Assembly: GCF_902506325.1 (NCBI RefSeq)
Contig: NZ_LR732328.1
Span: forward strand, 186,001-250,000
DNA length: 64,000 bases
Direction: 5' to 3'
Source of the DNA: Limnobacter sp. 130
Lineage (GTDB): Bacteria; Pseudomonadota; Gammaproteobacteria; Burkholderiales; Burkholderiaceae_B
Of the stretch, positions 24,172-34,012 are shown one piece after another. How positions within the stretch are numbered: position 1 is the first letter of the stretch; each line of letters starts with the position of its first letter. Below the pieces are notes generated by a model, which did not search any database, had not been told where the DNA came from, and saw nothing but the letters and a program-made list of their open reading frames with translations. A program made the translations under genes and the position numbers.

Positions 24172-26415
24172 ATGTCATCAATCACTAAAAAAGAGCTGGA
24201 AGTGCTTTCCAGTCCAACATTCCAGCAAATCATTAATCATCACTTGGAAAACCCCTCACGCCGGAGCATTTTGAAAGGTTCCGTGGGCGTAGCCGCATTG
24301 GGTTTTCTGGGTTTGTCCGGTTGCGGTGGCGGTGGTGACAGTGCGGTGGCCAGCACACCCGGCGCAACACAATTGAACGCAGTGGGTTTCAGTTCCACTC
24401 CACTTAGCCTGGCCGATTCAGTGCAAGTGGCTGAAGGCTATCAGTTCCAGGTGCTGTACAAACTGGGCGACCCCATTGCTTCGGGCGTTTCCGAGTACAT
24501 GAACGACGGCTCCGACGCAGCCAACAACCCATCTGAATTCCAGTTCCGTTCTGGCGATCACCACGACGGCATGTACTTCTTTGGTTTGGGTGCAAACAAC
24601 GCCTGGGACCCGGAAGAAAGCACGCGCGGTTTGCTCGTGATCAACCACGAAGCGATTACCCCCGAGTACCTGCACGTTGATGGCCCTACCAGCGTGGCTG
24701 GTGTGCGCGATTCAAACGAAGCGCTGAAGGAAATGCACATTCACGGTGTGTCTGTGGTTGAAGTTACTCGCGGCAGCGATGGCCAGTACAGCGTGGTGCA
24801 AAACAGCGTATTTAACCGCCGTATTCACACATTGACCGACATTGAGATCAGTGGCCCCTTGCGCGGCGTAGCAGCCATGGTCACCAAGTACTCCACCAAC
24901 GGCACTCGTACTCGCGGCACCATTAACAACTGTGCTTCAGGCTACACGCCTTGGGGCACTTATTTGGCCTGTGAAGAAAACTGGGCTGGCTACTTCGGCA
25001 ACAGCAACAATGCAGGTCGTAGCGACAACGATCAAGCGTCCATGCGTCGTTACGGCGTTCGCACATCCGGTAACGGCCGCGAAGGTTGGAACACAGCCAG
25101 CGAAGTGGGTCAGGTTGGTGAACCGTTTAGCCGCTGGAATGTTGGTATTGTGGGCGCGACAGCAGCCGACGACTATCGCAACGCAGCATTCACCTACGGC
25201 TGGAACGTAGAAATTGACCCATTCCGCCCAACCAGCACACCGAAAAAGCGAACCGCCATGGGCCGTTTTGCTCACGAAGGCGCATGGGTAGGCCCAGTTG
25301 AAGCGGGCAAGCCCGTGGTGTTCTACATGGGTTGCGATTCCCGCTACGAATACATCTACAAGTTTGTATCCACAGCCAACTGGGACCCGGCCGATATCAT
25401 GGGTGGCCTGCAGTCTGGTGACAAGTACCTCGACTTCGGCAAGCTGTACGTCGCCAAATTCGATGCTGATTTCACTGGCGACTGGCTCGACCTGGCCACA
25501 GTGGCCAACGGCACCATGATCACTTCAGTGCGTGGTTCTGGCTCGTTGAGCACAGCTGCCATTAACTACACTGTGACCGATGCCAATGAACAATTCCTGA
25601 ACACACGCTTGTTGGCAGACATTGCTGGCGGTACACCCATGGATCGTCCAGAGTGGGGTGGTGTCAATCCACGCAATGGCGAGGTTTACATGACCTTGAC
25701 CAACAACACCAGCCGCCGCGTGGCCGACCCTGCCAACCCACGGGTCTACTTCGACAACGACACCGACAACGACGGTGTAGGCGACGCAGGCTCACAAGGC
25801 AACGTGAATGGTCATGTAATCCGCTGGCGCGAAGACAACAGCGAGCCCGCAGCATTGGGCTTCTCTTGGGATATTTACCTGTTTGGTGCGGAAGACGACG
25901 ACATCAACAATCCGAACGTCAACCTGTCTGGTTTGACTGAAGAAAACGTGCTGTCCAGCCCAGACGGTTTGTGGTTCTCTGAAAAAACCGGTGTGCTCTA
26001 CATTCAAACCGACGACGGCGCCTTTACCGACACCACCAACTGCATGTTGGTGGCTGCGGTTCCCGGCGAAGTGGGCGATGGTCAAACCGTGACTGTCGAC
26101 AACACAGCAGCCGGCGGTGGCACTGTGTCCACTCGCGTGGGTGCAGTGGGTACCCTGCGCCGCTTGGTGGTCGGTCCAATTGAGTGCGAAATCACTGGTT
26201 TGACAGAAAGCCCGGATGGCAAGGCATTGTTCATCAACATTCAGCACCCCGGTGAAGACGGTTCCAACGCAGCACCGACCAGCTCATGGCCTTATGCATT
26301 GGCTGGCGGTGGGTTTGGTAACCCGGCAGCAGGCGAAATGCCCAACGCCGGGAGTCGTCCACGTTCAGCCACCATTGTGCTGACACGTACCGATGGCGGT
26401 GTGATCGGTCAATAA
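24172..26415 (+). CDS. phoX: PhoX-family alkaline phosphatase, Tat-exported lipoprotein
   Basis: Periplasmic alkaline phosphatase of the PhoX/DUF839 family, 747 residues, releasing phosphate from organic esters with metal cofactors. A Tat signal contains SRRSILKGSV (Arg30-Arg31) and ends in a lipobox LSGC (Cys51), so it is probably a Tat-dependent lipoprotein. PhoX signature segments include YTPWGTYLACEENWAGYFG, RFAHEGAWVGPVEAG and LSSPDGLWFSEKTGVLYIQT. I start at the ATG at 24172 because the GGAGG at 24161 then lies at proper distance; the ATG at 24160 would begin just before that site. No convincing Pho box was found in the 208-base gap upstream. Confidence 0.93.
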   Translation: MSSITKKELEVLSSPTFQQIINHHLENPSRRSILKGSVGVAALGFLGLSGCGGGGDSAVASTPGATQLNAVGFSSTPLSLADSVQVAEGYQFQVLYKLGDPIASGVSEYMNDGSDAANNPSEFQFRSGDHHDGMYFFGLGANNAWDPEESTRGLLVINHEAITPEYLHVDGPTSVAGVRDSNEALKEMHIHGVSVVEVTRGSDGQYSVVQNSVFNRRIHTLTDIEISGPLRGVAAMVTKYSTNGTRTRGTINNCASGYTPWGTYLACEENWAGYFGNSNNAGRSDNDQASMRRYGVRTSGNGREGWNTASEVGQVGEPFSRWNVGIVGATAADDYRNAAFTYGWNVEIDPFRPTSTPKKRTAMGRFAHEGAWVGPVEAGKPVVFYMGCDSRYEYIYKFVSTANWDPADIMGGLQSGDKYLDFGKLYVAKFDADFTGDWLDLATVANGTMITSVRGSGSLSTAAINYTVTDANEQFLNTRLLADIAGGTPMDRPEWGGVNPRNGEVYMTLTNNTSRRVADPANPRVYFDNDTDNDGVGDAGSQGNVNGHVIRWREDNSEPAALGFSWDIYLFGAEDDDINNPNVNLSGLTEENVLSSPDGLWFSEKTGVLYIQTDDGAFTDTTNCMLVAAVPGEVGDGQTVTVDNTAAGGGTVSTRVGAVGTLRRLVVGPIECEITGLTESPDGKALFINIQHPGEDGSNAAPTSSWPYALAGGGFGNPAAGEMPNAGSRPRSATIVLTRTDGGVIGQ

Positions 26416-26452
26416 ACCAGTCAGCAGTTCATGTAAGTTGATGCAGTACCCC

Positions 26453-26488
26453 ATTCACCCCGCAGTGTGCACGCGCTGTGGGGTGAAT
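26453..26488 (+). terminator. Hairpin after phoX
   Basis: ATTCACCCCGCAG (26453-26465) pairs with CTGTGGGGTGAAT (26476-26488) over 13 positions with one G-U pair and a 10-base loop. Only scattered T follow, so it is a weak or Rho-assisted terminator candidate. Confidence 0.5.
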
Positions 26489-26552
26489 CCGTTCTAAGTC
26501 TTTCGCGGTAAGAAGTAGTGGCCGGTTCGGCTTACAAAAGCAGGGGACAAAC

Positions 26553-28529
26553 TTGAAGCAGTGTGTTGTCAAATATTCCATAGTCGCCTTGTTGGCAGGT
26601 GCCGTGTGTACCACAACAGCTTTTGCTCAAACAGCCACGCCAACGCCCACGCGCTGGGTTATCAACGCAGCTGGCGCAACGCCCAATGCCATGCCCAGCG
26701 GCATGATGCAGCAGCTTCAAGCCACACTTGGCGTGCCTGTAAAAATGGTGCGCCCTTTGCTTCAGCCCAACAGTTACCTGGTTGAAATGCAAAGCCTGCC
26801 TGTGCTGGGCAGCCTGCAAACGCCGCAAGCCATTCGTACTGCGCTTCAGGCCTTGCCCGGCGTGCGTTTTGCAAGCCCCGATATTCAATTGCAGCGCACC
26901 GCAGTGCCTGCGCCCAACGACGGCAGCTACGCAGCCAACCAGGCCAGTTACATGAACACGGGCGCCTATGCTTCGCTGCGCATGCAAGACGTGTGGGAAC
27001 AAACACGCGGAAGCAGCAACGTGGTAATCGCAGTGCTCGATTCAGGTGTGTTGTTCGAGAACCCGGAACTGAAAGGCCGCCTGTTGCCGGGCTACGACTT
27101 TGTCACCCGCGCCACCCCGCCCACGGGTGAACGCGAATTGGGAACCGTCATCAATTCGGGTTCCAACGATGGCGATGGTCGCGACCCCGATCCCTCCGAC
27201 CCTGGCGATGCACCGCCCCCCGGCTTTACCTGCCCCGATGGTTCAACCACCAGCTCATGGCATGGCACCACCGTGGCGTCGGTGGCTGCAGCCCAATCCA
27301 ACAACGGCCAGTTTTTGGCGGGCATGGACTGGAATGCCAAGGTGCTTCCCGTGAGGGTCTCTGGCCGGTGTGGCATTGCCACCAGTTCCGACATTGTTGA
27401 TGCCTTTTACTGGGCCACAGGTTCTGGCCGGGTCGACCCCACCATTGGCGTGAACCCCAACCCCGCCAATGTGATCAATTTAAGTTTTGCCACCGACACC
27501 CCCTTGTTTGGCGACAGTTGCGCCGCCGCTGACATGGTGGCTTTGGCCATTGCCGACGCACGGGCCCGCAATGTGTCGGTTGTCATTTCTGCAGGCAATA
27601 ATTCCGGTGGCGCGGTGCAGTACCCAGCCAATTGCGCAGGCACCATTGCTGCAGGCGCGGCCGAGCAAGATGGCCAACTGGCCACTTACACCGCCAAGGG
27701 TGGCAGCAGCAGTTTTTTAACCTTGCATGCACCAGGCAACAGCAACGGGCTGTACGTGGGGGCCAGCAACACTGGTGAATCCACGCCCAACCCAAACGGC
27801 AGCACCGCATTTTTGTTCGCGGGCACCAGTTTCTCGGCACCCATGGTTGCGGGCGCCATTTCTTTGCTCAGGGCCGCACGGCCCAGCCTTACGCCCAGCG
27901 AAATCGAGACCATTTTGCGCAACAGCGCCTTGCCTTATCCAGCCAATGCAGATTTCACACAAGGCCTATTTGGTTTTGCACGCCGCAACTGCACCAGCAC
28001 AGCCTGTGGCGCAGGTTTGTTGAATGTGGTGGGTGCCTTGCAAGCCACGCGTGAATCAAGCAATGCGTTGCCCGTGGCCAATGTGCAGCAATCTGCAGTG
28101 GTGGCCAGCAACGGGCCGTTCACGCTGAATGGTGACTTGTCGACCAACAGCGCCGGGAGTAGCGCCAACTTAAGCTACAGTTGGCAACAGGTGTTTGGCA
28201 ACCCAGTGGCGCTGGCTGGCACCACAAACAGCAGCCTGCAGGTGCAATCGGGCATGGCGGGCAATATTGCCGAATTTGCACTCACGGTAACCGACACGGC
28301 GACCAACCGCAGCAACACCAGCGTGGTTCGCCTGGCCAATGTCAGTGCCAACGAACGTACATTTACCCCCAGCGTCGATTCTTCTGGTGGTGATACCTCC
28401 ACAAGCACAAGTCCGGTTTCTGCCACGCAGGGCGGTGGCGGCGGGGGTGGGGGTGCCATGGGCCTTGCAGGTCTGTTGGGGCTGGGCATCTTACTGGCGG
28501 TTTGGCGCCGTATCCTTGGGGTGAACTGA
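26553..28529 (+). CDS. Subtilisin-like (S8) serine peptidase with GlyGly-CTERM-like tail
   Basis: Secreted subtilase of 658 residues. It has a Sec signal peptide cleaved near AFAQ (about 25) and a propeptide-like segment (about 30-115). The catalytic domain has Asp163 in VIAVLDSGV, His237 in SSWHGTTVAS, oxyanion Asn349 or Asn350 in ISAGNNSGG and Ser426 in FAGTSFSAPMVAG. A C-terminal PKD-like domain precedes a run of seven Gly, a hydrophobic stretch and WRR, the layout of GlyGly-CTERM sorting signals cut by rhombosortase. TTG is used as start; AGGGG lies about 7 bases upstream and the signal peptide begins there. It shares its architecture with the subtilase at the left edge but is not a tandem copy. 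Substrate unknown. Confidence 0.94.
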   Translation: MKQCVVKYSIVALLAGAVCTTTAFAQTATPTPTRWVINAAGATPNAMPSGMMQQLQATLGVPVKMVRPLLQPNSYLVEMQSLPVLGSLQTPQAIRTALQALPGVRFASPDIQLQRTAVPAPNDGSYAANQASYMNTGAYASLRMQDVWEQTRGSSNVVIAVLDSGVLFENPELKGRLLPGYDFVTRATPPTGERELGTVINSGSNDGDGRDPDPSDPGDAPPPGFTCPDGSTTSSWHGTTVASVAAAQSNNGQFLAGMDWNAKVLPVRVSGRCGIATSSDIVDAFYWATGSGRVDPTIGVNPNPANVINLSFATDTPLFGDSCAAADMVALAIADARARNVSVVISAGNNSGGAVQYPANCAGTIAAGAAEQDGQLATYTAKGGSSSFLTLHAPGNSNGLYVGASNTGESTPNPNGSTAFLFAGTSFSAPMVAGAISLLRAARPSLTPSEIETILRNSALPYPANADFTQGLFGFARRNCTSTACGAGLLNVVGALQATRESSNALPVANVQQSAVVASNGPFTLNGDLSTNSAGSSANLSYSWQQVFGNPVALAGTTNSSLQVQSGMAGNIAEFALTVTDTATNRSNTSVVRLANVSANERTFTPSVDSSGGDTSTSTSPVSATQGGGGGGGGAMGLAGLLGLGILLAVWRRILGVN

Positions 28530-28594
28530 TCAAGTTGGGATAGAATCGGGAAAACCTTGGTCATACCTAACCCAACAAGCAGCCAAGAGATTCC

Positions 28595-29677
28595 ATGTCC
28601 AACCCCGCACAGCATCAAAACAATCACGCCATTCGGTGGGAGTACGCCGCCGTAGTCGGCATACTGGCCATTTGGATCAGCATGTTGAGCCTGAAAATTG
28701 GCGTGGGCCTTATTGCTGGCCTGGCCATTTTTGCGCTTACCCGTTTTACCCGCCGGGGCTTTGTGTACCTGCTGCAGCCCCACATCAATAAATTCAACGG
28801 CCCCTTTATGCGTGGGCTGTTTGGCTGGCTGCCCACATTTTTAACCACTGCGGTGGTGGCAGCAGCGGTGGTGTTGCTGGGTATCGGGGTTAATAGCGGC
28901 GTGCGTTTTGTGCTGGCCACCATGGCGCAGCAAGGTCCGCAATTGATAGAAGAAGCGCTGCGCAACCTGAACTCGGTCACAGCCAGCCTGCCAGACGCCA
29001 TTCGCGAACACATTCCCGGTAAGCCCAGCGAATTGTTCCGCATGATCAGCAAAGACGACAGCGATTTCGTGGGCTACATTCGCAGCTTTGGTGGCGCCAG
29101 CTTTTTCATATTCCTGCAGTTTGTATTCGCGCTTATTTTGGGTGTGTCTGCCGCTTTAATGGCGCCCGCTTCGCCTGGCCACAGTGGCCCCTACAAACCC
29201 CTGGCACAGGCTTGGCTAGAAACACTCGAACGTTATGTGCGCTGCTTCACCTTGCTCATGGGCGCGCAGGTGTATGTCAGCATCTGGAATACCTTCTGCA
29301 CCGCCGTGTTCATCTACGGCATCTTGCCCGCATTCGAGGTGGTGCTACCTTTCCGCGAACTGCTCTTGATGTTCACCGCCGTGGCCAGTCTTATTCCCGC
29401 AGCCGGCAATATCATGGCCAACACCCTTATTCTGGTGCTGACCATTCGCTACGGTGTTTTTGTGGCCATGGGGTCGGTGCTTTATCTGTTCATCATTCAC
29501 AAGCTTGAATACTTCGTGAATGGCTACATTATTGGCCGCAACGTGCGCGCCAGCGTGCCCGAAATGCTCATCGCCATCATTCTCGGCGAGGTTGCCTTTG
29601 GTTTGCCCGGGCTAATTACAGCGCCAGTTACTTATGCATTTTTGAAAATGCACTGGCAGCGGTGGGGGTGGGTTTGA
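28595..29677 (+). CDS. AI-2E (PerM/TqsA) family membrane protein
   Basis: Integral inner-membrane protein of 360 residues with about eight helices, of the AI-2E transporter family (formerly UPF0118). The family's C-terminal block is recognisable in FTAVASLIPAAGNIMANTL and KLEYFVNGYIIGRNV. Members act as exporters of small molecules or as Na+/H+ antiporters; which applies here cannot be said. Its 3' end overlaps the start of the polysaccharide ligase/polymerase gene by 16 bases when the GTG start is used. Confidence 0.88.
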   Translation: MSNPAQHQNNHAIRWEYAAVVGILAIWISMLSLKIGVGLIAGLAIFALTRFTRRGFVYLLQPHINKFNGPFMRGLFGWLPTFLTTAVVAAAVVLLGIGVNSGVRFVLATMAQQGPQLIEEALRNLNSVTASLPDAIREHIPGKPSELFRMISKDDSDFVGYIRSFGGASFFIFLQFVFALILGVSAALMAPASPGHSGPYKPLAQAWLETLERYVRCFTLLMGAQVYVSIWNTFCTAVFIYGILPAFEVVLPFRELLLMFTAVASLIPAAGNIMANTLILVLTIRYGVFVAMGSVLYLFIIHKLEYFVNGYIIGRNVRASVPEMLIAIILGEVAFGLPGLITAPVTYAFLKMHWQRWGWV

Positions 29678-30870
29678 GTTTTGTTCAACGTGTCAACCCG
29701 GCCTGGTTTTTAGCGGGGGCAGCGTTTTTTTTGCCGATTAAACCTGCGCCGGTTAATTTATTCCTGGCGTTGGCTTGCTTGTTTGCATTGTTGAACCCAG
29801 AAATCAGGCGCTCTATCGGTCGCTTTTTTTCTCGAAAAGAATTAATTCCCTTGTGGTTACTTCTCGGTTTTTTGGCGATCACCTTCGTTTATCCAAGTAA
29901 CAATGAGTCGAGTTATTTGGAATTCATTAGCAAATATGGTCGATTGTTATTAGTTCCGGTTTTAGCTGGTATTTTGGTGGTGCCTGAAAACAGAAGCCTT
30001 GTCGGAAAAGGCTTCTTAGGCGGCATGGCCGTTGTACTTGTTTTGTCCTATGCAATTTGGCTTGGTGTAGATCCTTCATATTTCGGTGCAAAAGCCACTG
30101 ACATGTACGCCATCCCAAGTAATCCGACAGTATTCAAGTCGCACATCACGCACAACTTTTTTTTGGTTGTTGCAATCTATCTTTGGATTGTGGCCTTTAA
30201 AGAATCAACCAACCAGTCATCAAAGTTACTGTATGCGGGGCTAACACTCGTTGCATTGGGCAACCTTTTTGGCATGATCGACGGCCGAACAGGTTGGTTG
30301 GTATTCATGGTAATTCCGCTGTATTTGGGTTACCAAAAATTAGGTTTCAAAGGCTGCGTAATTGCCGGGTTGGCGTTTGTCGTTTTGTTAGTTGCTGCCT
30401 ATTTTCTGATTGACAATGTTCACGATCGATTTTCGACCACGTGGCTAGAAATTCAGCAAGTACTTCAAGATAAGCCCCAACAGGGAACCAGCATTGGCGA
30501 ACGTGTCATGTACTTAACTGCCAGTTGGTCTGCTTTCCTTGAAGCGCCATTGATCGGATACGGTTTGGGTGGTGTACAAGGCGCAGTGCAGCCATTTACA
30601 TCGGCAGCGGGATGGCCGACCTTTTACAACCCGCACAACCAGTTTTTAATGCTGATGTTGCAAGGTGGTTTGCTGGCATTGATTCTGTATGCCTGGTTCT
30701 TTGGTTTGGCTGTTTATCGAAGCAGCCAGGTTACCTGGACTAGTCACTATATTCTGCCTGTGCTGCTGATTTATTTTGTGGGCAATTTGCTGAACTCGTT
30801 TCACTTTGACTTCGCCGAGAGTGTTGGATTCGTACTCGTATATTCGGCATTTTTGGGTAGTACAAAATGA
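29662..30870 (+). CDS. O-antigen ligase/polymerase family protein (Wzy_C)
   Basis: Polytopic inner-membrane protein of 402 residues with about 10-12 helices. The large periplasmic loop and the motif YNPHNQFLMLMLQGGLLAL near the C terminus are typical of the Wzy_C/PF04932 family, which includes WaaL ligases and Wzy polymerases. It is the only member in the window, so it could be the polymerase of this locus. Start: GTG at 29662, or TTG at 29674 overlapping the upstream stop. It opens the AT-richer polysaccharide block and overlaps the next gene by 4 bases. Confidence 0.85.
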   Translation: MGVGLSFVQRVNPAWFLAGAAFFLPIKPAPVNLFLALACLFALLNPEIRRSIGRFFSRKELIPLWLLLGFLAITFVYPSNNESSYLEFISKYGRLLLVPVLAGILVVPENRSLVGKGFLGGMAVVLVLSYAIWLGVDPSYFGAKATDMYAIPSNPTVFKSHITHNFFLVVAIYLWIVAFKESTNQSSKLLYAGLTLVALGNLFGMIDGRTGWLVFMVIPLYLGYQKLGFKGCVIAGLAFVVLLVAAYFLIDNVHDRFSTTWLEIQQVLQDKPQQGTSIGERVMYLTASWSAFLEAPLIGYGLGGVQGAVQPFTSAAGWPTFYNPHNQFLMLMLQGGLLALILYAWFFGLAVYRSSQVTWTSHYILPVLLIYFVGNLLNSFHFDFAESVGFVLVYSAFLGSTK

Positions 30871-31895
30871 CCCTTTTTGTCCATGCTCCCAATGTGCACC
30901 AAGGTGGTGGTCGAACATTATTAAGTGCTCTTTTAAGTCACGTGGATAAAACAGCTTTTTGTGTGCTTGATGAACGAATGCCCACAAATAATGCCGACTC
31001 CGGTCCCACAGTGCATTCGATCAAGCCCACCCTGGCCAGTCGATTTGGGGCCGAAGTTTTGTTGTCTGGAAATGCAAAGGCTGGGGACACAGTTTTGTGT
31101 TTCGGCAACTTGCCGCCTTTATTTAAATCGAAAGCAAGCGTCATGGTTTTTCTTCAAAACCGGTATATGTTTGGCAGGCACGACTTCTCTCGATTTTCCT
31201 TAGGTGCAAGGGTACGTTTGATGCTGGAGCGTTGGTGGTTCCGCAGCCGTATGCAGTCGGGCTACCAAATCATTGTGCAGTCGCCAACCATGCAGAAAGA
31301 ATTAAAGAACAGTTTGGGATTTGATTCCATCGTCGTGCCTTTTATAGCCACCAAAAATAAGGCCACGCTTGTCAGCGATAGCGATACCAAAGCCTCTGGA
31401 TTTGATTTTGTGTATGTGTCTTCCGCTGAACCACACAAAAACCATGCAACCCTTTTAGATGCGTGGGTCATTTTGGCTGAACAGGGAGTTCGACCCAGTC
31501 TTGCCCTAACCGTCAGCAAGGATAGCGCTGCGCATGTGGCCCAGTTAATTGACAAGAAAACTGGCACTCACGACTTGAAGATCACTAACTTTGGCGTTTT
31601 GAAACACGGAGAAGTACAAGCGCTATACAACAAATCAAAAGCTTTAATTTTCCCGTCAAAACTGGAGTCTTTCGGCCTGCCGCTACTAGAGGCTAACCAG
31701 CTTGGTTTGCCAATTCTTGCGCCTGAACTTGACTATGTTCGTGATGTTATTGACCCGAATCAAACTTTCGACCCGAACTCTCCCACTTCAATCGCCCGAG
31801 CGGTTTTAAGACATCTAAATATTTCAGCTCCAAAAACGGATCTGATTGACGCGAGTGAGTTTCTCGCTCGAATTCAAGAACGGGGAAAGGCATGA
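30867..31895 (+). CDS. Glycosyltransferase, GT4-like
   Basis: GT-B-fold glycosyltransferase of 342 residues. The C-terminal half contains the family-1/4 signature (VYVSSAEPHKNHATLLDAW, SKALIFPSKLESFGLPLLEA) with the E-x7-E motif that binds the nucleotide-sugar donor. The N-terminal acceptor domain has the glycine-rich HQGGGRTLL loop. It overlaps both neighbours by ATGA and therefore belongs to a translationally coupled operon. Donor and acceptor are unknown. Confidence 0.88.
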   Translation: MTLFVHAPNVHQGGGRTLLSALLSHVDKTAFCVLDERMPTNNADSGPTVHSIKPTLASRFGAEVLLSGNAKAGDTVLCFGNLPPLFKSKASVMVFLQNRYMFGRHDFSRFSLGARVRLMLERWWFRSRMQSGYQIIVQSPTMQKELKNSLGFDSIVVPFIATKNKATLVSDSDTKASGFDFVYVSSAEPHKNHATLLDAWVILAEQGVRPSLALTVSKDSAAHVAQLIDKKTGTHDLKITNFGVLKHGEVQALYNKSKALIFPSKLESFGLPLLEANQLGLPILAPELDYVRDVIDPNQTFDPNSPTSIARAVLRHLNISAPKTDLIDASEFLARIQERGKA

Positions 31896-33136
31896 GGATA
31901 CTGATTGTCACCCAGTACTTCTGGCCTGAAAGCTTCATGATCAACGATGTGGTCAAGGCCCTCGTAAAGCAGGGGCATCAAGTGGTGGTTGCTACAGGCA
32001 AGCCCAATTATCCCGAGGGCAATATTTTTCCGGGTTATCAGGCCGGTGGAGTTCAAAGAGAACTTTTTGATGAACAAACACTGGTAGTGCGTATCCCAAC
32101 CTGGCCACGTAAGCATGGCGGTGCAAAAAACCTCATTCTGAACTATCTGGTTTTTGTTCTTGCGGGCATGTTCTGCCTGCCTTGGGCTTTACGTGGGTTG
32201 AAGTTCGATGCAATTTTGGTTTATGCACCATCGCCCATCACACAAACCATTCCAGCTATTTTATTGAAGTGGATTAAACGGGCCCCGTTGGCATTGTGGG
32301 TTCAGGATTTATGGCCTGAAAGCCTTCAGGCCACTGGTTTTGTGCGCAACAAGAAAGCCCTGGCCGCTGTTGGCTATCTGGTTTACTGGATCTACAAAGG
32401 CTGTGATCTGCTGCTTGCTCAATCCAAGGCATTTATTCCACCACTCAACGAGTATGCAAATCGTAGCAAAATTCGCTACCAACCCAACTCCTTTCCCGAA
32501 CAAAGCACTGACGAACCGATTGATGCGCCAGCTGATTTGCTTGACTTGCTCGACAAGAAATTCTGTGTGGTTTTTGCAGGTAACTTAGGGCAGGCTCAAG
32601 CACTGGATTGTGTGGTGGACGCTGCACAACTACTGAAAGATCACAACGATATATCGATCGTATTGGTGGGCAGTGGCAGCCGTAGCGAATGGCTTGCCGA
32701 GCAAAAGCGCTCGCGGGGCCTTCACAATTTGGAACTGCCAGGCCGGTTTCCCATGCAAACAATGGCGTCAATATTTGGCAGGGCAGGGGCCTTACTGGTT
32801 TCTTTAGAGGACGACCCTATTTTCGCCCTCACCATTCCAAGTAAAATTCAGGCTTATTTGGCAGCTGGCAAACCGGTACTGGCCAGTTTGAATGGCGAAG
32901 GTGCTCGAGTTGTTCTGGAGGCTGGCGCAGGTTTGGCGAGCTCAGCTGGTGACAGTGCAGGGCTTTCCGCCAATATTTTAAAAGTACAAGCAATGTCTGC
33001 GAAACAACGCGAAGCAATGGGCCAACACGCAAGGGCCTATTTTCTGGAACATTTTGAAACCGATAGCCAGGCGACTCATCTGGCAGAAACACTCAGCGCC
33101 ATGGGCGCAGGCAACTCACTGGGAGCCATATCTTGA
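31892..33136 (+). CDS. wbuB: WbuB-like glycosyltransferase (N-acetyl-L-6-deoxyhexosamine transferase)
   Basis: GT4-family transferase of 414 residues. The N-terminal YFWPESFMINDVVKALVK, VATGKPNYPEGN and WVQDLWPESLQATG segments are characteristic of WbuB, which transfers L-FucNAc in E. coli O26. The C-terminal donor domain has GNLGQAQALDCVVDAA and IPSKIQAYLAAGKPV. It directly precedes the genes for a UDP-2-acetamido-2,6-dideoxy-L-hexose, as expected for the transferase that uses that sugar. ATGA overlap with the upstream gene, TTGA overlap with the next. Confidence 0.87.
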   Translation: MRILIVTQYFWPESFMINDVVKALVKQGHQVVVATGKPNYPEGNIFPGYQAGGVQRELFDEQTLVVRIPTWPRKHGGAKNLILNYLVFVLAGMFCLPWALRGLKFDAILVYAPSPITQTIPAILLKWIKRAPLALWVQDLWPESLQATGFVRNKKALAAVGYLVYWIYKGCDLLLAQSKAFIPPLNEYANRSKIRYQPNSFPEQSTDEPIDAPADLLDLLDKKFCVVFAGNLGQAQALDCVVDAAQLLKDHNDISIVLVGSGSRSEWLAEQKRSRGLHNLELPGRFPMQTMASIFGRAGALLVSLEDDPIFALTIPSKIQAYLAAGKPVLASLNGEGARVVLEAGAGLASSAGDSAGLSANILKVQAMSAKQREAMGQHARAYFLEHFETDSQATHLAETLSAMGAGNSLGAIS

Positions 33137-33996
33137 AAATTCTGGTGCTGGGTATTACGGGTATGTTGGGCAGCGCTGTATTCAAAGCTTTGTGTGAAAG
33201 CAAGCGCCACCAAGTATGGGGCAGCCAGCGTGGCCGCAGCCCCCATCCGAAGCTGGCCGAATTTCCTTCAGCTGGAATTCTCACCGGGCTTGATGTACTC
33301 GATCAAGATTCTCTTGCGCAAACCTTTGCGAAGGTTAAGCCCGATGTGGTTATTAACTGCGTGGGTCTAATCAAACAGCTGGATCAGGCCAACGACCCCT
33401 TGGTCGCCCTGCCAATCAACTCTTTGCTGCCGCATCGTTTGCTTCAGCTGTGCGAAGTGGCTGGTGCCCGATTGGTGCACATCAGCACCGATTGCGTATT
33501 CAGTGGCAGAAAAGGAAACTATCTTGAAACCGATGTTTCCGATGCGGAAGACCTGTACGGCAAGTCCAAATACATCGGCGAGCTGCACAACAGCCCATAT
33601 GCAATTACCTTGCGGACTTCAATTATTGGTCATGAACTCGGCACCAGTTTTGCCCTGCTCGAATGGTTTTTGGCTCAGCAAGGCAGTGTGAAAGGGTTCT
33701 CGAAAGCCATATTTTCAGGCGTACCAACCTGCGAACTGGCTGAGATCATCCTTGACCATGTAATACCCAAGCCTGAACTTCATGGCTTGTATCATGTTGC
33801 TGCCAAACCCATCGCCAAACTCGATCTGCTTCAGTTGGTTGCTCAAGCGTATGGCTTACGCACCCAGATCAACCCCGACAGCAGCCTGGTCATCGACCGT
33901 TCACTGTGCGCAAACCGCTTCCAGCAGGCAAGCGGGTATACTGCCCCTGAATGGCCTGATTTGATTCAGAAAATGCGCCAATCCCGAATTCAATAA
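33133..33996 (+). CDS. RmlD-like sugar-nucleotide 4-ketoreductase
   Basis: Short-chain reductase of 287 residues with GITGMLGSAVF at the N terminus, STDCVFSGRKGNY and the YGKSKYIGE catalytic Tyr-x3-Lys. It is most like RmlD. In UDP-L-FucNAc pathways the reductase (WbjC/CapF/FnlB) is about 370 residues with an extra cupin domain. The short RmlD-like form instead resembles WbvR of the UDP-L-QuiNAc pathway, so the product here may be L-QuiNAc. TTG start overlaps the wbuB stop (TTGA) with a GGGAG site upstream. It is unlikely to be the rhamnose RmlD, given its neighbours. Confidence 0.83.
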   Translation: MKILVLGITGMLGSAVFKALCESKRHQVWGSQRGRSPHPKLAEFPSAGILTGLDVLDQDSLAQTFAKVKPDVVINCVGLIKQLDQANDPLVALPINSLLPHRLLQLCEVAGARLVHISTDCVFSGRKGNYLETDVSDAEDLYGKSKYIGELHNSPYAITLRTSIIGHELGTSFALLEWFLAQQGSVKGFSKAIFSGVPTCELAEIILDHVIPKPELHGLYHVAAKPIAKLDLLQLVAQAYGLRTQINPDSSLVIDRSLCANRFQQASGYTAPEWPDLIQKMRQSRIQ

Positions 33997-34012
33997 ACAC
34001 GGACTATTTCAC

